64,000 nucleotides of DNA from Nocardia alba NBRC 108234 (GTDB lineage: Bacteria; Actinomycetota; Actinomycetes; Mycobacteriales; Mycobacteriaceae), in contig NZ_BDAX01000006.1 in the NCBI RefSeq assembly GCF_001612665.1, positions 1 through 64,000 of the forward strand. The letters run 5' to 3'. Shown here piece after piece: positions 26,280 to 34,065 of this stretch (positions are counted from its first letter, which is position 1; each line of letters begins with the position of its first letter). Below the pieces are notes generated by a model. That model searched no databases and was not told where the DNA came from. It saw nothing but the letters and a program-made list of their open reading frames with translations. The position numbers and the translations under genes were made by a program.

Positions 26280-27506
26280 ATGAGGAGAACGAGCGCGGCG
26301 CTGTTCGCGGCGGGGGTAGCCATGACTGTCGCCACCGCCGCCGGGTGTGGCGATTCGCCGGAAGCAGCAGACACACCCGTGGCGGCGCAAGTCGACCTGA
26401 GTAGCCTCGATGTCGGCAACCTGAAGACCGAGCCAAAGATCTACGGCAAGGTCACCAGCCTCGAACAAGCTCGCGCAGTCGAAGCGATGCGAATGGCGAA
26501 CTACATCGCACTTCCGATGGAAATCGACCCTGCGGTTATCGTCGCTCCACCGGCCATGTCTGGAGCAGTTCGGTTGTTCACCGACTTCGGCTCCAGCGTG
26601 ATCAAGGGGCGTATGAAGGCCGATCCCAATAGATTGAACGAACTGATCAAGGGTTTCATCGGAGGCTTTGTCAGCACCGGACAAACAAGCACAAAAGGGC
26701 ACCTCTCGCAGGAGCTCGACAATACGGTCATGCTTTTCGACAGCGAACAAGAGGCGCTCGCCGCAGCCGACATCTTGGCAACCGAGGAATTCGGAACCGC
26801 TCCGACCAACACCCCTGTGGAGATCAAACAGTATCCCGCTGCGCGCGCACATGTAGATCCAGGGCAGGCGGGAATGTTTCACTCCTGGATCGCTGTTGGC
26901 AGATACGTTATTGCCACGTATCTCTACGATAATGTCATGTCGACGCTTAAAACGCACGACAGCGAGAAGCTGGCGACTCGAGCCGAGAGCAGTATCAGCA
27001 AAATATCCGCTGGACTGAAAGACTATTCGCCACCACGCCTCGACAAACTACTGGAATCCAACATAGACCTGGACGGAATGCTCGGCTTAGCTTTGCCGAC
27101 GGTAGGAATCGACGGTGCACAACGCGGCATACCCGGCGTTTATACCCGACACGGAGGCCTTCATATTTCGGGAAGCCCGGAATCTGACGCCAAGTTGTTC
27201 GAGGAAACCGGCGTGGACCGAATCTCATGGCAGGGGGACTTCGTGTACCGCGCCAAAGACGCGCAGGGGGCACAGAAAATCGCCGAAGAGCACGGGCAAC
27301 CATCTAAGTTCTTCCGTCGCGTGGAATCTCCAAAAAATCTCCCCAACGCGCTCTGTAAGGAATATGTCGGCCCATCCGCGTATGCGGTCAAATTCTACTG
27401 CTCCGTCTCCTACGGCAGGTATTCGGCTGAAGTTGCGGCATCACAGCTGAAGGATGTGCATCAGCGTATATCGGCGCAGTATTCCATTTTGGCGAAGAGT
27501 AAGTAG
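26280..27506 (+). CDS. Lipoprotein, tandem family member 4 (AT-richer)
   Basis: A 408-aa paralogue closest to member 2: shared DLSSLDVGN, FIGGFVST, YPAARAHVDPGQ, PKNLPNALCKEYVGPSAYAVKFYCSVSYGRYSAEV and ISAQYSIL. The lipobox is ATAAGC with Cys near residue 22. GGAGGGG precedes the ATG at 26280. The codon use is visibly poorer in G+C at third positions than members 1-3 (for instance the Lys/Asn AAA/AAT codons near 27330), suggesting later acquisition or a duplicate from another strain. It is 7 bp before member 5. Confidence 0.8.
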   Translation: MRRTSAALFAAGVAMTVATAAGCGDSPEAADTPVAAQVDLSSLDVGNLKTEPKIYGKVTSLEQARAVEAMRMANYIALPMEIDPAVIVAPPAMSGAVRLFTDFGSSVIKGRMKADPNRLNELIKGFIGGFVSTGQTSTKGHLSQELDNTVMLFDSEQEALAAADILATEEFGTAPTNTPVEIKQYPAARAHVDPGQAGMFHSWIAVGRYVIATYLYDNVMSTLKTHDSEKLATRAESSISKISAGLKDYSPPRLDKLLESNIDLDGMLGLALPTVGIDGAQRGIPGVYTRHGGLHISGSPESDAKLFEETGVDRISWQGDFVYRAKDAQGAQKIAEEHGQPSKFFRRVESPKNLPNALCKEYVGPSAYAVKFYCSVSYGRYSAEVAASQLKDVHQRISAQYSILAKSK

Positions 27507-27513
27507 GGAATAG

Positions 27514-28755
27514 ATGGACCAGAGATCACCGAGGCTTTCGCGGACAATACGCCTTTCGGTACGTATGGCCTCCATTATCACCGCACTCTCCGTTTCCGGC
27601 TGCGACTCTACAGTAACAGGCTCCTCAACACCTGCCGAACTCGATGTTCGCAAGCTGGATGTCGGATCTTATTCCACTACTCCGTTGGATATGCGATACA
27701 CCTACCAGAACGACCTCAGCGGCGGTCTGAAACTCGCCGTAATGCGATTGTCCGACCATGTCGTCACCGGCATGGATATCGATCCTCGATTCAAGTACAG
27801 CACCGGGTCGATTCCGTTTGTCGACGCGGCGAAAGCTACTACGGTACTTGCCGACGTCACCAAACCGGTCCTCGAACGGAACAAGATGATGTTCGGCTTC
27901 GCCTCGGGCAGCGTGGACAAGGAGCCGGATAAATCAGGCAAGAAGGTCGACGGGCAATCGTTTACCACCGTCGCGGTCATGCAGTTTCCGAATGAATCGG
28001 TAGCGAAACAGGCGGCGACGGAGATCGCCGAGGCGGACTTCGCCGTAGCTGCGGACAAGAACGAAAAGGTCCCGCTGCCCAGCTATCCCGAAGCACACAC
28101 ACACTGGCGCCCCGGCGTCGCCACCATCGGTTCGGTGATGGCCAAAGGCAGCTACGTCATCAGCCTGTACCTCAGCAACACCACCCCGGATCTCGCTGCC
28201 CTCACGAATCTGGCCGAAAAGTCCTACGCCGCACAGATTCCCCGCCTCGATGCGCTCGAGCCGCTGACCGCGGAAGGAGTGCTGTTCCTGGAAAATGATC
28301 CAGATGGGATGCTCAGGCGCACCTTCAACCCCAACGCAATGGGGCTACCCGATCCCGGCAAACAGGGCTCATACACCATGCAGGGCTTCCTGCATCAAGT
28401 AGCCAACACAGCCCGGTGGAAAGAAACCCTCACCGATGTCGGACTCGACCGCTTCTCGCTGAGCTACGCGGGCTCGTTTTCCACCTCGATGCTGTTTCGG
28501 ACTCGTGACGCCGAGTCCGCACGACGCCTCGCGTCCACGATCTTGGATGGCGTCTACCCTGGTGTCGCGGACGCACCTGCCGCTCTACCCGACGCGAAAT
28601 GCGGCGAAGGAAAGTCGACGGATGACATCGAGAAGAAGCGGTTCCGGTGTGTCGTCACCTACCGCGAGTACACCGCCACGGTCGAGGCCGACCAGCTACG
28701 CGATGCTCATCAGCGGGCTGCCGCTCAATACGCGCTCCTCGCGAACAGTCAGTAA
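27514..28755 (+). CDS. Lipoprotein, tandem family member 5
   Basis: A 413-aa paralogue closest to members 1 and 3: LDVRKLDVGSYSTTPLDM, TKPVLERNKMMFGFASG, SYPEAHTHWRPGVATIGSVMAKGSYVISLYLS, KRFRCVVTYREYTATVEADQLRDAHQRAAAQYALLANS. The signal sequence is preceded by a basic stretch (MDQRSPRLSRTIRLSVRM) and ends VSGC. It starts 7 bp after member 4 and ends 78 bp before the kinase gene, so the kinase may be read from the same transcript. Confidence 0.8.
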   Translation: MDQRSPRLSRTIRLSVRMASIITALSVSGCDSTVTGSSTPAELDVRKLDVGSYSTTPLDMRYTYQNDLSGGLKLAVMRLSDHVVTGMDIDPRFKYSTGSIPFVDAAKATTVLADVTKPVLERNKMMFGFASGSVDKEPDKSGKKVDGQSFTTVAVMQFPNESVAKQAATEIAEADFAVAADKNEKVPLPSYPEAHTHWRPGVATIGSVMAKGSYVISLYLSNTTPDLAALTNLAEKSYAAQIPRLDALEPLTAEGVLFLENDPDGMLRRTFNPNAMGLPDPGKQGSYTMQGFLHQVANTARWKETLTDVGLDRFSLSYAGSFSTSMLFRTRDAESARRLASTILDGVYPGVADAPAALPDAKCGEGKSTDDIEKKRFRCVVTYREYTATVEADQLRDAHQRAAAQYALLANSQ

Positions 28756-28833
28756 CGCCCGGCTCGCCCATCCGACAGACGCTGCAACGAACAGAAAGAA
28801 CGCCTCGCTGATGCAGGACAGGAGACAGTCAGT

Positions 28834-30396
28834 ATGGCGATGAGTCCTGGCACCATCGTCGGCGGATACCGAATTGATCGGATCCTCGGCGCAGGCGGTA
28901 TGGGCACCGTCTACCTCGGAAAACACCCCAGTCTTCCTCGGATGGATGCACTGAAGGTGCTGAGTCCGGAACTCTCTCGTGACCACGAGTTCCGGGCGCG
29001 GTTCGAACGCGAAGCCAACCTCGCCGCCGGGCTCGATCACCCGAATATCGTGTCGGTGTACAACCGTGGCGAAGAGCATGGCCAGCTGTGGATCGCGATG
29101 CAGTACGTGCCCGGAACCGACGCGTCGGCGGAGAGCGCTCGCGACCGTCACGCGATGACGCCGCTCCGAGCGCTGCGAATCGTGACAGAAGTCGGAAAAG
29201 GCCTCGACTACGCGCACCGAAAAGGTTTGCTACACAGAGACGTCAAGCCCGCGAACTTCTTGCTGTCGAATTCCGATGGGGATGAAGACGAACGGGTCCT
29301 CCTCACCGATTTCGGTGTCGCGAAGTCGAACGACGATGCCAGTGAGCTCACGCAAACCGGCAGCTTCCTCGCGACGATCGCGTACGCACCCCCTGAGCAA
29401 TTGTCGGGCGGCGCGCTCGACCACCGAGCCGACATCTATAGCTTGGCGTGTTCGTTCTACAAACTGCTGACCGGCCAAAACCCTTATCCCGCAGCTCAAC
29501 CGGCCATGGTGATGATGGGGCATCTTCACGAACCACCGCCTCGGGCTACCGCAGTGAACCCTGGCCTGCCCCCAGCGTTGGACCACGTTTTCGCGCGTGC
29601 GATGGCGAAGAACTCCGCCGAGAGATTCAGCACCTGCCGAGAGTTCACTGACGCGGCAGCCGCCGCGTTGACCCCGGGCCACAATCCGGTGTCGACAAAC
29701 ACCTCACCGACCTATCCGATTCAGGTCCTCGGTCCAGAAACAGGTTCTCACTACTACACCCAGCAGCACGTGCCGCCTGCCCCCGGACCGCTGCGGCCGA
29801 GCCACCGTGGCAAGTGGATAGCTGCCGCCGCCGTGGCCGCTGCCGCCGCGGTCGCCGTGACGATCGGAATCGTTGCCCTGCAGGACGATCCAGGTACCGC
29901 CGCGTCGACACCGGTCCCCTCGACCTCGAAGGTGCTCTCGCCAATCGAGAAGTCGCGGAAGGAGAATCCCGCCTTCGAGGGGAAGCCGGTTGTCATGGTG
30001 GATGTCTTCGACGCCGGCGCGAACTCTTTCGATGCGGGGATGGGCGTCTTCCTGTCGCCTTCACCTCAAACCAGATTTCTCGGCGACCTCGGTCTCGTCT
30101 ACAGCCCGACCTACACACAGAACGGTGACGAAGTCTCGCCCCGTCCGATCGCCAAAGACGATCGCTACACGGCACTGTCGAATGTCACCAACGGGTACAT
30201 CCTTGCTGTCCGAAGCGATTCCAAAGCCGGTGGGGGCGGCTTGCTCGGATTACCTTCCGCGATCACCAGCTCGCGGGCAACAGTCATCGTGATCGACGAC
30301 CCCGCAGCAGTGGCCGCGATGCGGAACTGGTCGATGAGCTCTGAACAGACGCTGATCGACAAGGTTGTTCCCGTCCTGCAGACGCAGATCAAATAG
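28834..30396 (+). CDS. Receptor-type Ser/Thr protein kinase (PknB-like)
   Basis: A 520-aa membrane kinase. The Gly loop is GAGGMG (19-24), catalytic Lys41 in DALKVL, catalytic loop HRDVKPAN (134-141), DFG 159-161, and activation segment with Thr and Ser followed by APPEQ. All are intact, so it should be active. One TM helix is at about 329-350. The extracellular part, about 170 aa with no PASTA repeats, does not match a sensor known to me. ATG at 28840 is an alternative start. It stands between the lipoprotein array and the WXG100 pair. FHA proteins of the same locus are plausible partners. Confidence 0.92.
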   Translation: MAMSPGTIVGGYRIDRILGAGGMGTVYLGKHPSLPRMDALKVLSPELSRDHEFRARFEREANLAAGLDHPNIVSVYNRGEEHGQLWIAMQYVPGTDASAESARDRHAMTPLRALRIVTEVGKGLDYAHRKGLLHRDVKPANFLLSNSDGDEDERVLLTDFGVAKSNDDASELTQTGSFLATIAYAPPEQLSGGALDHRADIYSLACSFYKLLTGQNPYPAAQPAMVMMGHLHEPPPRATAVNPGLPPALDHVFARAMAKNSAERFSTCREFTDAAAAALTPGHNPVSTNTSPTYPIQVLGPETGSHYYTQQHVPPAPGPLRPSHRGKWIAAAAVAAAAAVAVTIGIVALQDDPGTAASTPVPSTSKVLSPIEKSRKENPAFEGKPVVMVDVFDAGANSFDAGMGVFLSPSPQTRFLGDLGLVYSPTYTQNGDEVSPRPIAKDDRYTALSNVTNGYILAVRSDSKAGGGGLLGLPSAITSSRATVIVIDDPAAVAAMRNWSMSSEQTLIDKVVPVLQTQIK

Positions 30397-30418
30397 GCGA
30401 TGCGGCACGAGCATCGCC
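30396..30418 (+). terminator. Hairpin directly after kinase stop
   Basis: An 8-bp perfect stem (GGCGATGC / GCATCGCC) with a 7-nt loop begins at the last base of the kinase stop codon. There is no T-run. It is likely a transcript end separating the kinase from the WXG100 pair. Confidence 0.5.
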
Positions 30419-30763
30419 TGCGGTAGTAGGAATCGGACATGGCCACGCGCCCGAAGGTGCGGTAAGGTCCACGGCAGTTGCCGTGCCCGCAGCGCGACCA
30501 GCCTGCGACGGGGAGGAGGGGGGACCACGGCGACGATGGTCATCAGTTGCGACGCCGACGTTTGCACTGGCCATCGACACTGTCGCCACCGGTTCGTCCG
30601 GACGAACCGGCAGTACGACGAACGCCGCGGACGGCGGTGAACGGGGACGTCCGAACCTTTCGAAAATTGGATGGAACCGATCGCCCGCAGCTCGCGTCCA
30701 ACTAGATGAAGAGGTCGAATGCCGCGGAGCATCGCGACCTGACCCATTCGGAGAGGATCCACT
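30397..30763 (+). promoter_or_regulatory. Structured 367-bp control region upstream of WXG100 pair
   Basis: No convincing gene. Besides the hairpin after the kinase, it holds a 16-bp dyad (CACGGCA/TGCCGTG, 30470-30485) and a perfect 22-bp palindrome (30589-30610). A GGAGAGG ribosome site precedes the ATG at 30764. It is the most dyad-dense intergenic stretch in the window. Confidence 0.5.
30589..30610. promoter_or_regulatory. Perfect 22-bp palindrome, candidate operator
   Basis: The half-site CCGGTTCGTCC is followed exactly by its reverse complement. It lies 153 bases before the first WXG100 start. It could bind a dimeric repressor or form a hairpin in the leader. Confidence 0.6.
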
Positions 30764-31087
30764 ATGGCAGTGAAAGCGTCAGTCAACGCGGAAGCCGTTA
30801 AGACGTTCGCGCACGGCTGCGAAGACAAGCACGCCGCGCTCGTGAAGGCAATCCGGGACCTCAAGACTTTCGAGGACCAGCTCACGGCCACGTGGACGGG
30901 TGAGGCGAAGTTCGCGTTCGACTCGTTCATGGAGCGGTACTACTTCCAGGCTGACAAGCTGAACGACAAGCTTCTGCAGACCGTCGAGAACCTGATGACC
31001 ACCAGCGGGAAGTTCACGAACGCTGACGAGGCGTTCCGCGACACCGTGGCGTCGCACACGTCGAGCCTCGACCTCCCCGCCCTGTAG
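30764..31087 (+). CDS. WXG100 protein (ESX-4 EsxT/EsxU-like)
   Basis: A 107-aa helical-hairpin protein with the canonical turn TATWTGEAKFAF (Trp near 45, Gly near 47). Such proteins form heterodimers exported by ESX systems. The usual C-terminal YxxxD/E export signal appears as FTNAD (about 84-88), a Tyr-to-Phe change. It is first of a pair, 38 bp before the second WXG protein. It corresponds by position and type to esxT/esxU of the M. tuberculosis ESX-4 locus, though here on the plus strand and displaced from rplM. Confidence 0.88.
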   Translation: MAVKASVNAEAVKTFAHGCEDKHAALVKAIRDLKTFEDQLTATWTGEAKFAFDSFMERYYFQADKLNDKLLQTVENLMTTSGKFTNADEAFRDTVASHTSSLDLPAL

Positions 31088-31125
31088 TCCTCACTCACAC
31101 ATTCGACTGATTCGAAGGAGATCTC

Positions 31126-31416
31126 ATGACCAACATCTCTGCCAAGTTCGGCGAGGTCGCAGCCACTGCCGATGAAATTCGGAACGCTGCGCAGGGCGTC
31201 CAGAACATGCTCGAAGACTTCAAGAACGAAGTTGCGAAGTTTGTCGCCGAGAGCTGGGACGAAGGTAGCGCCTCCGAGGCCTTCCGTACCCTGCAGGCTA
31301 CCTGGGACACCCACTCTGTGCAGTTGCAGACGACGCTGGACGGTGCCGCGAGGCTCGTCAGCAGCGGTAACTCCGATCTGCAGAGCACGGATACGGCCCT
31401 CGCCGGCCTGTTCTGA
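31126..31416 (+). CDS. WXG100-like partner protein
   Basis: A 96-aa helical hairpin of typical WXG100 length. The turn reads ESWDEGSASEAF, so Trp is followed two residues later by Glu and then Gly (W-x-x-G) instead of W-x-G, and no YxxxD/E is visible at the C-terminus (DLQSTDTALAGLF). It is most probably the heterodimer partner of the preceding protein, with the export signal carried by that one. GAAGGAG precedes the ATG. A strong terminator follows. Confidence 0.85.
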   Translation: MTNISAKFGEVAATADEIRNAAQGVQNMLEDFKNEVAKFVAESWDEGSASEAFRTLQATWDTHSVQLQTTLDGAARLVSSGNSDLQSTDTALAGLF

Positions 31417-31426
31417 GCCACACCTC

Positions 31427-31465
31427 TTCGAGCCCCCGAGCTACTTGCTCGGGGGCTCGAATTGT
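31427..31465. terminator. Strong bidirectional terminator after WXG100 pair
   Basis: A 14-bp perfect stem (TTCGAGCCCCCGAG / CTCGGGGGCTCGAA) with a 7-nt loop is followed by TTGT. It sits between the plus-strand esx pair and the convergent minus-strand gene. Confidence 0.85.
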
Positions 31466-31542
31466 CTCTACTGCAGGCGATTTCGAACCGACGCCGACAT
31501 AAGTGCGCTATTGCAGCGCTACCCGACCGCGACTCGGTCGAT

Positions 31543-32379
31543 CTAGAACCCAGCGCGTTCGAGGTACTTCAAGGCAGAATCTTTGTCTTTGAAGCCTGAC
31601 ATCACCGTGTACAGCTTCGTCGCCGTGTTGAAAGTTTCCACCGTGGCCCCACCACCCGGAATCGTGTCATCGATGCGGATCTTCTTCTCGCCCTTGTCGA
31701 TCAGCCATTCCGGGTGCTGACTGCTCCACTGACGGAGTAGCTTGTCCGGGTTGGTGTCGATCCACGCGATCGGGTAGCGGTCGATATCAACGGCTGTTCT
31801 GAGCAGGCCTACCGTCAGGCTGTTCTTGGCCGGCACTGTGAAGACCACTCGCACCGCGAACTGGTCGTTGCCGATCGGAGCCTTCTCGGTGATGGTGTTG
31901 ACGGCAACGACTTCACGTAGAGGCGCGGGCAAGGCTTCGAGGACGAGCTTGGCGTCGGCCGAAACAGGTTGCGTTGCCGCCTTGGTCGTCGTCGGTGCGG
32001 CTTTCGAGGTGCTCTTCGCAGAGGTTGTCGCGGCAGGCGCTTCCTGGACTGCCGATGGGGACGCTGCGACCGTTCCCGCATCACCGTTGCCTCCGCTGGA
32101 AACAGCGATAACCCCGACGACCAGCGCACCGATGACGACAACGGCGCCACCGACCAACACGAGGGGCGATTTCCACCACGGGTTCTGCTGCGGCGGTTGA
32201 GGCCATCCCTGCTGCGGGGGTTGACCCCAACCCTGTTGTTGACCTCCCTGCTGCGGTTGCGGCAACGAGCCATACTGCGGCGGCTGCATCGGCGGATAGG
32301 GCTGCTGACCGGCGTACGGCTGCGGCGCACCCTGACCAGGGGCCCAACCCGGACCCTGCTGCGGCGGTGGATAAGTCAT
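31543..32379 (-). CDS. Pro/Gln-rich single-pass membrane protein
   Basis: A 278-aa protein. The cytoplasmic N-terminus (1-70) is made of Pro/Gln/Gly/Tyr repeats (QPPQQGWPQPPQQ). One TM helix (about 73-95) precedes an Ala/Thr/Ser-rich linker and an exported C-terminal domain (about 140-278) with a predicted alpha/beta pattern but no recognised motif. GGGAGGG precedes the ATG. It lies just downstream of the Rv3446c-like gene on the same strand and shares the layout of a Pro-rich cytoplasmic tail plus an exported domain with other ESX accessory proteins. Its function is not assigned. Confidence 0.65.
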   Translation of the reverse strand: MTYPPPQQGPGWAPGQGAPQPYAGQQPYPPMQPPQYGSLPQPQQGGQQQGWGQPPQQGWPQPPQQNPWWKSPLVLVGGAVVVIGALVVGVIAVSSGGNGDAGTVAASPSAVQEAPAATTSAKSTSKAAPTTTKAATQPVSADAKLVLEALPAPLREVVAVNTITEKAPIGNDQFAVRVVFTVPAKNSLTVGLLRTAVDIDRYPIAWIDTNPDKLLRQWSSQHPEWLIDKGEKKIRIDDTIPGGGATVETFNTATKLYTVMSGFKDKDSALKYLERAGF

Positions 32380-32613
32380 GGTTTCCCTCCCAATTCACAG
32401 GCCGCACAGGAGAAACAGGCGACCCGCTGCGAGCGTACTTGCGCACACCGCCGAACCCGAATCGAGGCGATCCACTTGATCAAATGAAGACGTGGGGGCA
32501 CGGGGACGCTGGGAAGTCACTGGACGAATCACTCCGAATCCGTCACGGCATTCGTCACCGCCACGCCTCGACAATCGAGGAAGCTCTCCTGACCCGCTAC
32601 CGGGCGGATATCG

Positions 32614-34065
32614 CTATGGCCCGACGTGGACCGCGCCGACTACCTGTTCACAGGCTGTCATCACGCCGTCCCAACCTCCTGCGGCATACTGGCAACCCAC
32701 GCTGACCTGGACTCCGCGTTCGACGAGGACCTGCCAGCGGACTGTTGACCCGTCGGCGGGGCGCTCTTCGTAGGAAAGCCCGGGACGGCCGGCGAAGACT
32801 ACGTCTCGGCGCACGGGGGTGACGGTGCCTGCGGGCTTTGCGGCGATTTGGGCGGCGAGGTCGGCGGCGACCTCGTCGTAGCCCGCACTGGCGCTGACCG
32901 GTTTCTGGGTGATGGTGATGCGGTGGCGTGCGGCATCGTCGGGAGTCAGGTCGGCGCGGGCGTCGGTGGCGGTGGTGCGGTGCCAGCCCGCGGGGATCTC
33001 TACTACTACGCGGCCGACTGTGGCGGTGGTGGGTTTCGGCTGCGGCTTCGCCGATGTGGGCTGTGGCTTAGCCGATGTGGGTTGCGGCGCGGCGCTCGTC
33101 ACGACGGGAATCGGGGTGGTCGCGACCGCGGCGGTGGCCTGCTGGTCACCGGAGCCGAACAGGAAGAAGCCACCGATCGCCGCCGCTGCGACAACAGCGG
33201 CGAGAGCCGCGGCGCCGAGGTAGAGCGGGCGGCGATCGACCGGGTTGGTCGCCGCGGCGCGTTCGCGCAGGGGCTGCATCCACTCGGCCGCGGGCGGGAT
33301 GTTCGGCGTGTAGGCGGGGGCCTTGTGCGTAGGGCGCGCCAGGTCCGTTCCGGTCAATGGGCTGACGGGTACATCCGCACCGCAAGCACTTTCGACAGCG
33401 GCGGTCACCGCGGCCAGTATCGCCGGATCGGTGGCCCCGAACACCTGGACGACATCGGCGGGACGGTCGGCGAGCAGGCGGCCCAGCAGCGCGACGAGCT
33501 GACCGAACCCCTCCTCGCCTGCGAGTTCGGAGGCCGCGAGATTCGGTTCGACCTCGACCGCCTCGACATGGGTGCCGTACGTGTCGTAGGTGACCGAGGC
33601 GACCGAGGTCGACAGCGTACCGAACTCGATGATCGCGGTGCGGCGGCTACGGCTGGCGGCGACATCGATCGCCGACGCCCGCAGCGCGCAGGTCTCGAAT
33701 ACGACCTCGTGGGTGAATCGCTGTGCCGTGGTGCCGAACAGGTCGAGCTCGGGTTGCCCCCACCAGGTGGGGTGCACGACGACGATCCGCTCACACAGCG
33801 GCGTCACCCGCAGGGTGTCCATGATCGCCCCGAGCACCGCGGACAGGGCCTGGTCCACCGTCGGCATCCGAGGCGGCAACGCGAGCACACCGCCGGACAG
33901 GTACTGCACCACCGACACCGCCTGGGTGGGTGGGGTCAGCGGCTCACCGACGACGAGATCGGAACCGTTGCTGCCCAACACAACCGACGGTGCGACATCG
34001 CAGTGGGTGGTGGCGCCACGCGCCCACACTTTGGCTTCGCTGACAACGAGCTCGACGACGGTCAT
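32614..34065 (-). CDS. Type VII secretion-associated protein, Rv3446c family
   Basis: A 483-aa protein starting in the ATGA overlap with the eccC stop (34062-34065), so made with EccC; the long upstream ORF extension is antisense-like shadow. Residues 1-260 resemble a degenerate Hsp70/actin fold. A TM helix lies near 295-315 (LYLGAAALAAVVAAAAIGGFFLF), followed by a QPTSAKP repeat linker and an exported C-terminal domain (GWHRTT...YEERPADGSTVRWQVLVERGVQVSVGCQY) typical of the family defined by M. tuberculosis Rv3446c. The gene order eccC then this gene is the same as in ESX-4 of mycobacteria. Confidence 0.88.
   Translation of the reverse strand: MTVVELVVSEAKVWARGATTHCDVAPSVVLGSNGSDLVVGEPLTPPTQAVSVVQYLSGGVLALPPRMPTVDQALSAVLGAIMDTLRVTPLCERIVVVHPTWWGQPELDLFGTTAQRFTHEVVFETCALRASAIDVAASRSRRTAIIEFGTLSTSVASVTYDTYGTHVEAVEVEPNLAASELAGEEGFGQLVALLGRLLADRPADVVQVFGATDPAILAAVTAAVESACGADVPVSPLTGTDLARPTHKAPAYTPNIPPAAEWMQPLRERAAATNPVDRRPLYLGAAALAAVVAAAAIGGFFLFGSGDQQATAAVATTPIPVVTSAAPQPTSAKPQPTSAKPQPKPTTATVGRVVVEIPAGWHRTTATDARADLTPDDAARHRITITQKPVSASAGYDEVAADLAAQIAAKPAGTVTPVRRDVVFAGRPGLSYEERPADGSTVRWQVLVERGVQVSVGCQYAAGGWDGVMTACEQVVGAVHVGP

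Noticed and set aside
16781..30396. Genomic island inserted by an integrase or transposon
   Set aside because: No integrase, transposase, tRNA site or flanking direct repeats were seen; expansion looks like vertical growth with duplications.
30483..30773. Small open frames in the kinase-esx gap
   Set aside because: No ribosome site and biased Arg/Gly/Ser translation; the dyads suggest regulatory DNA.
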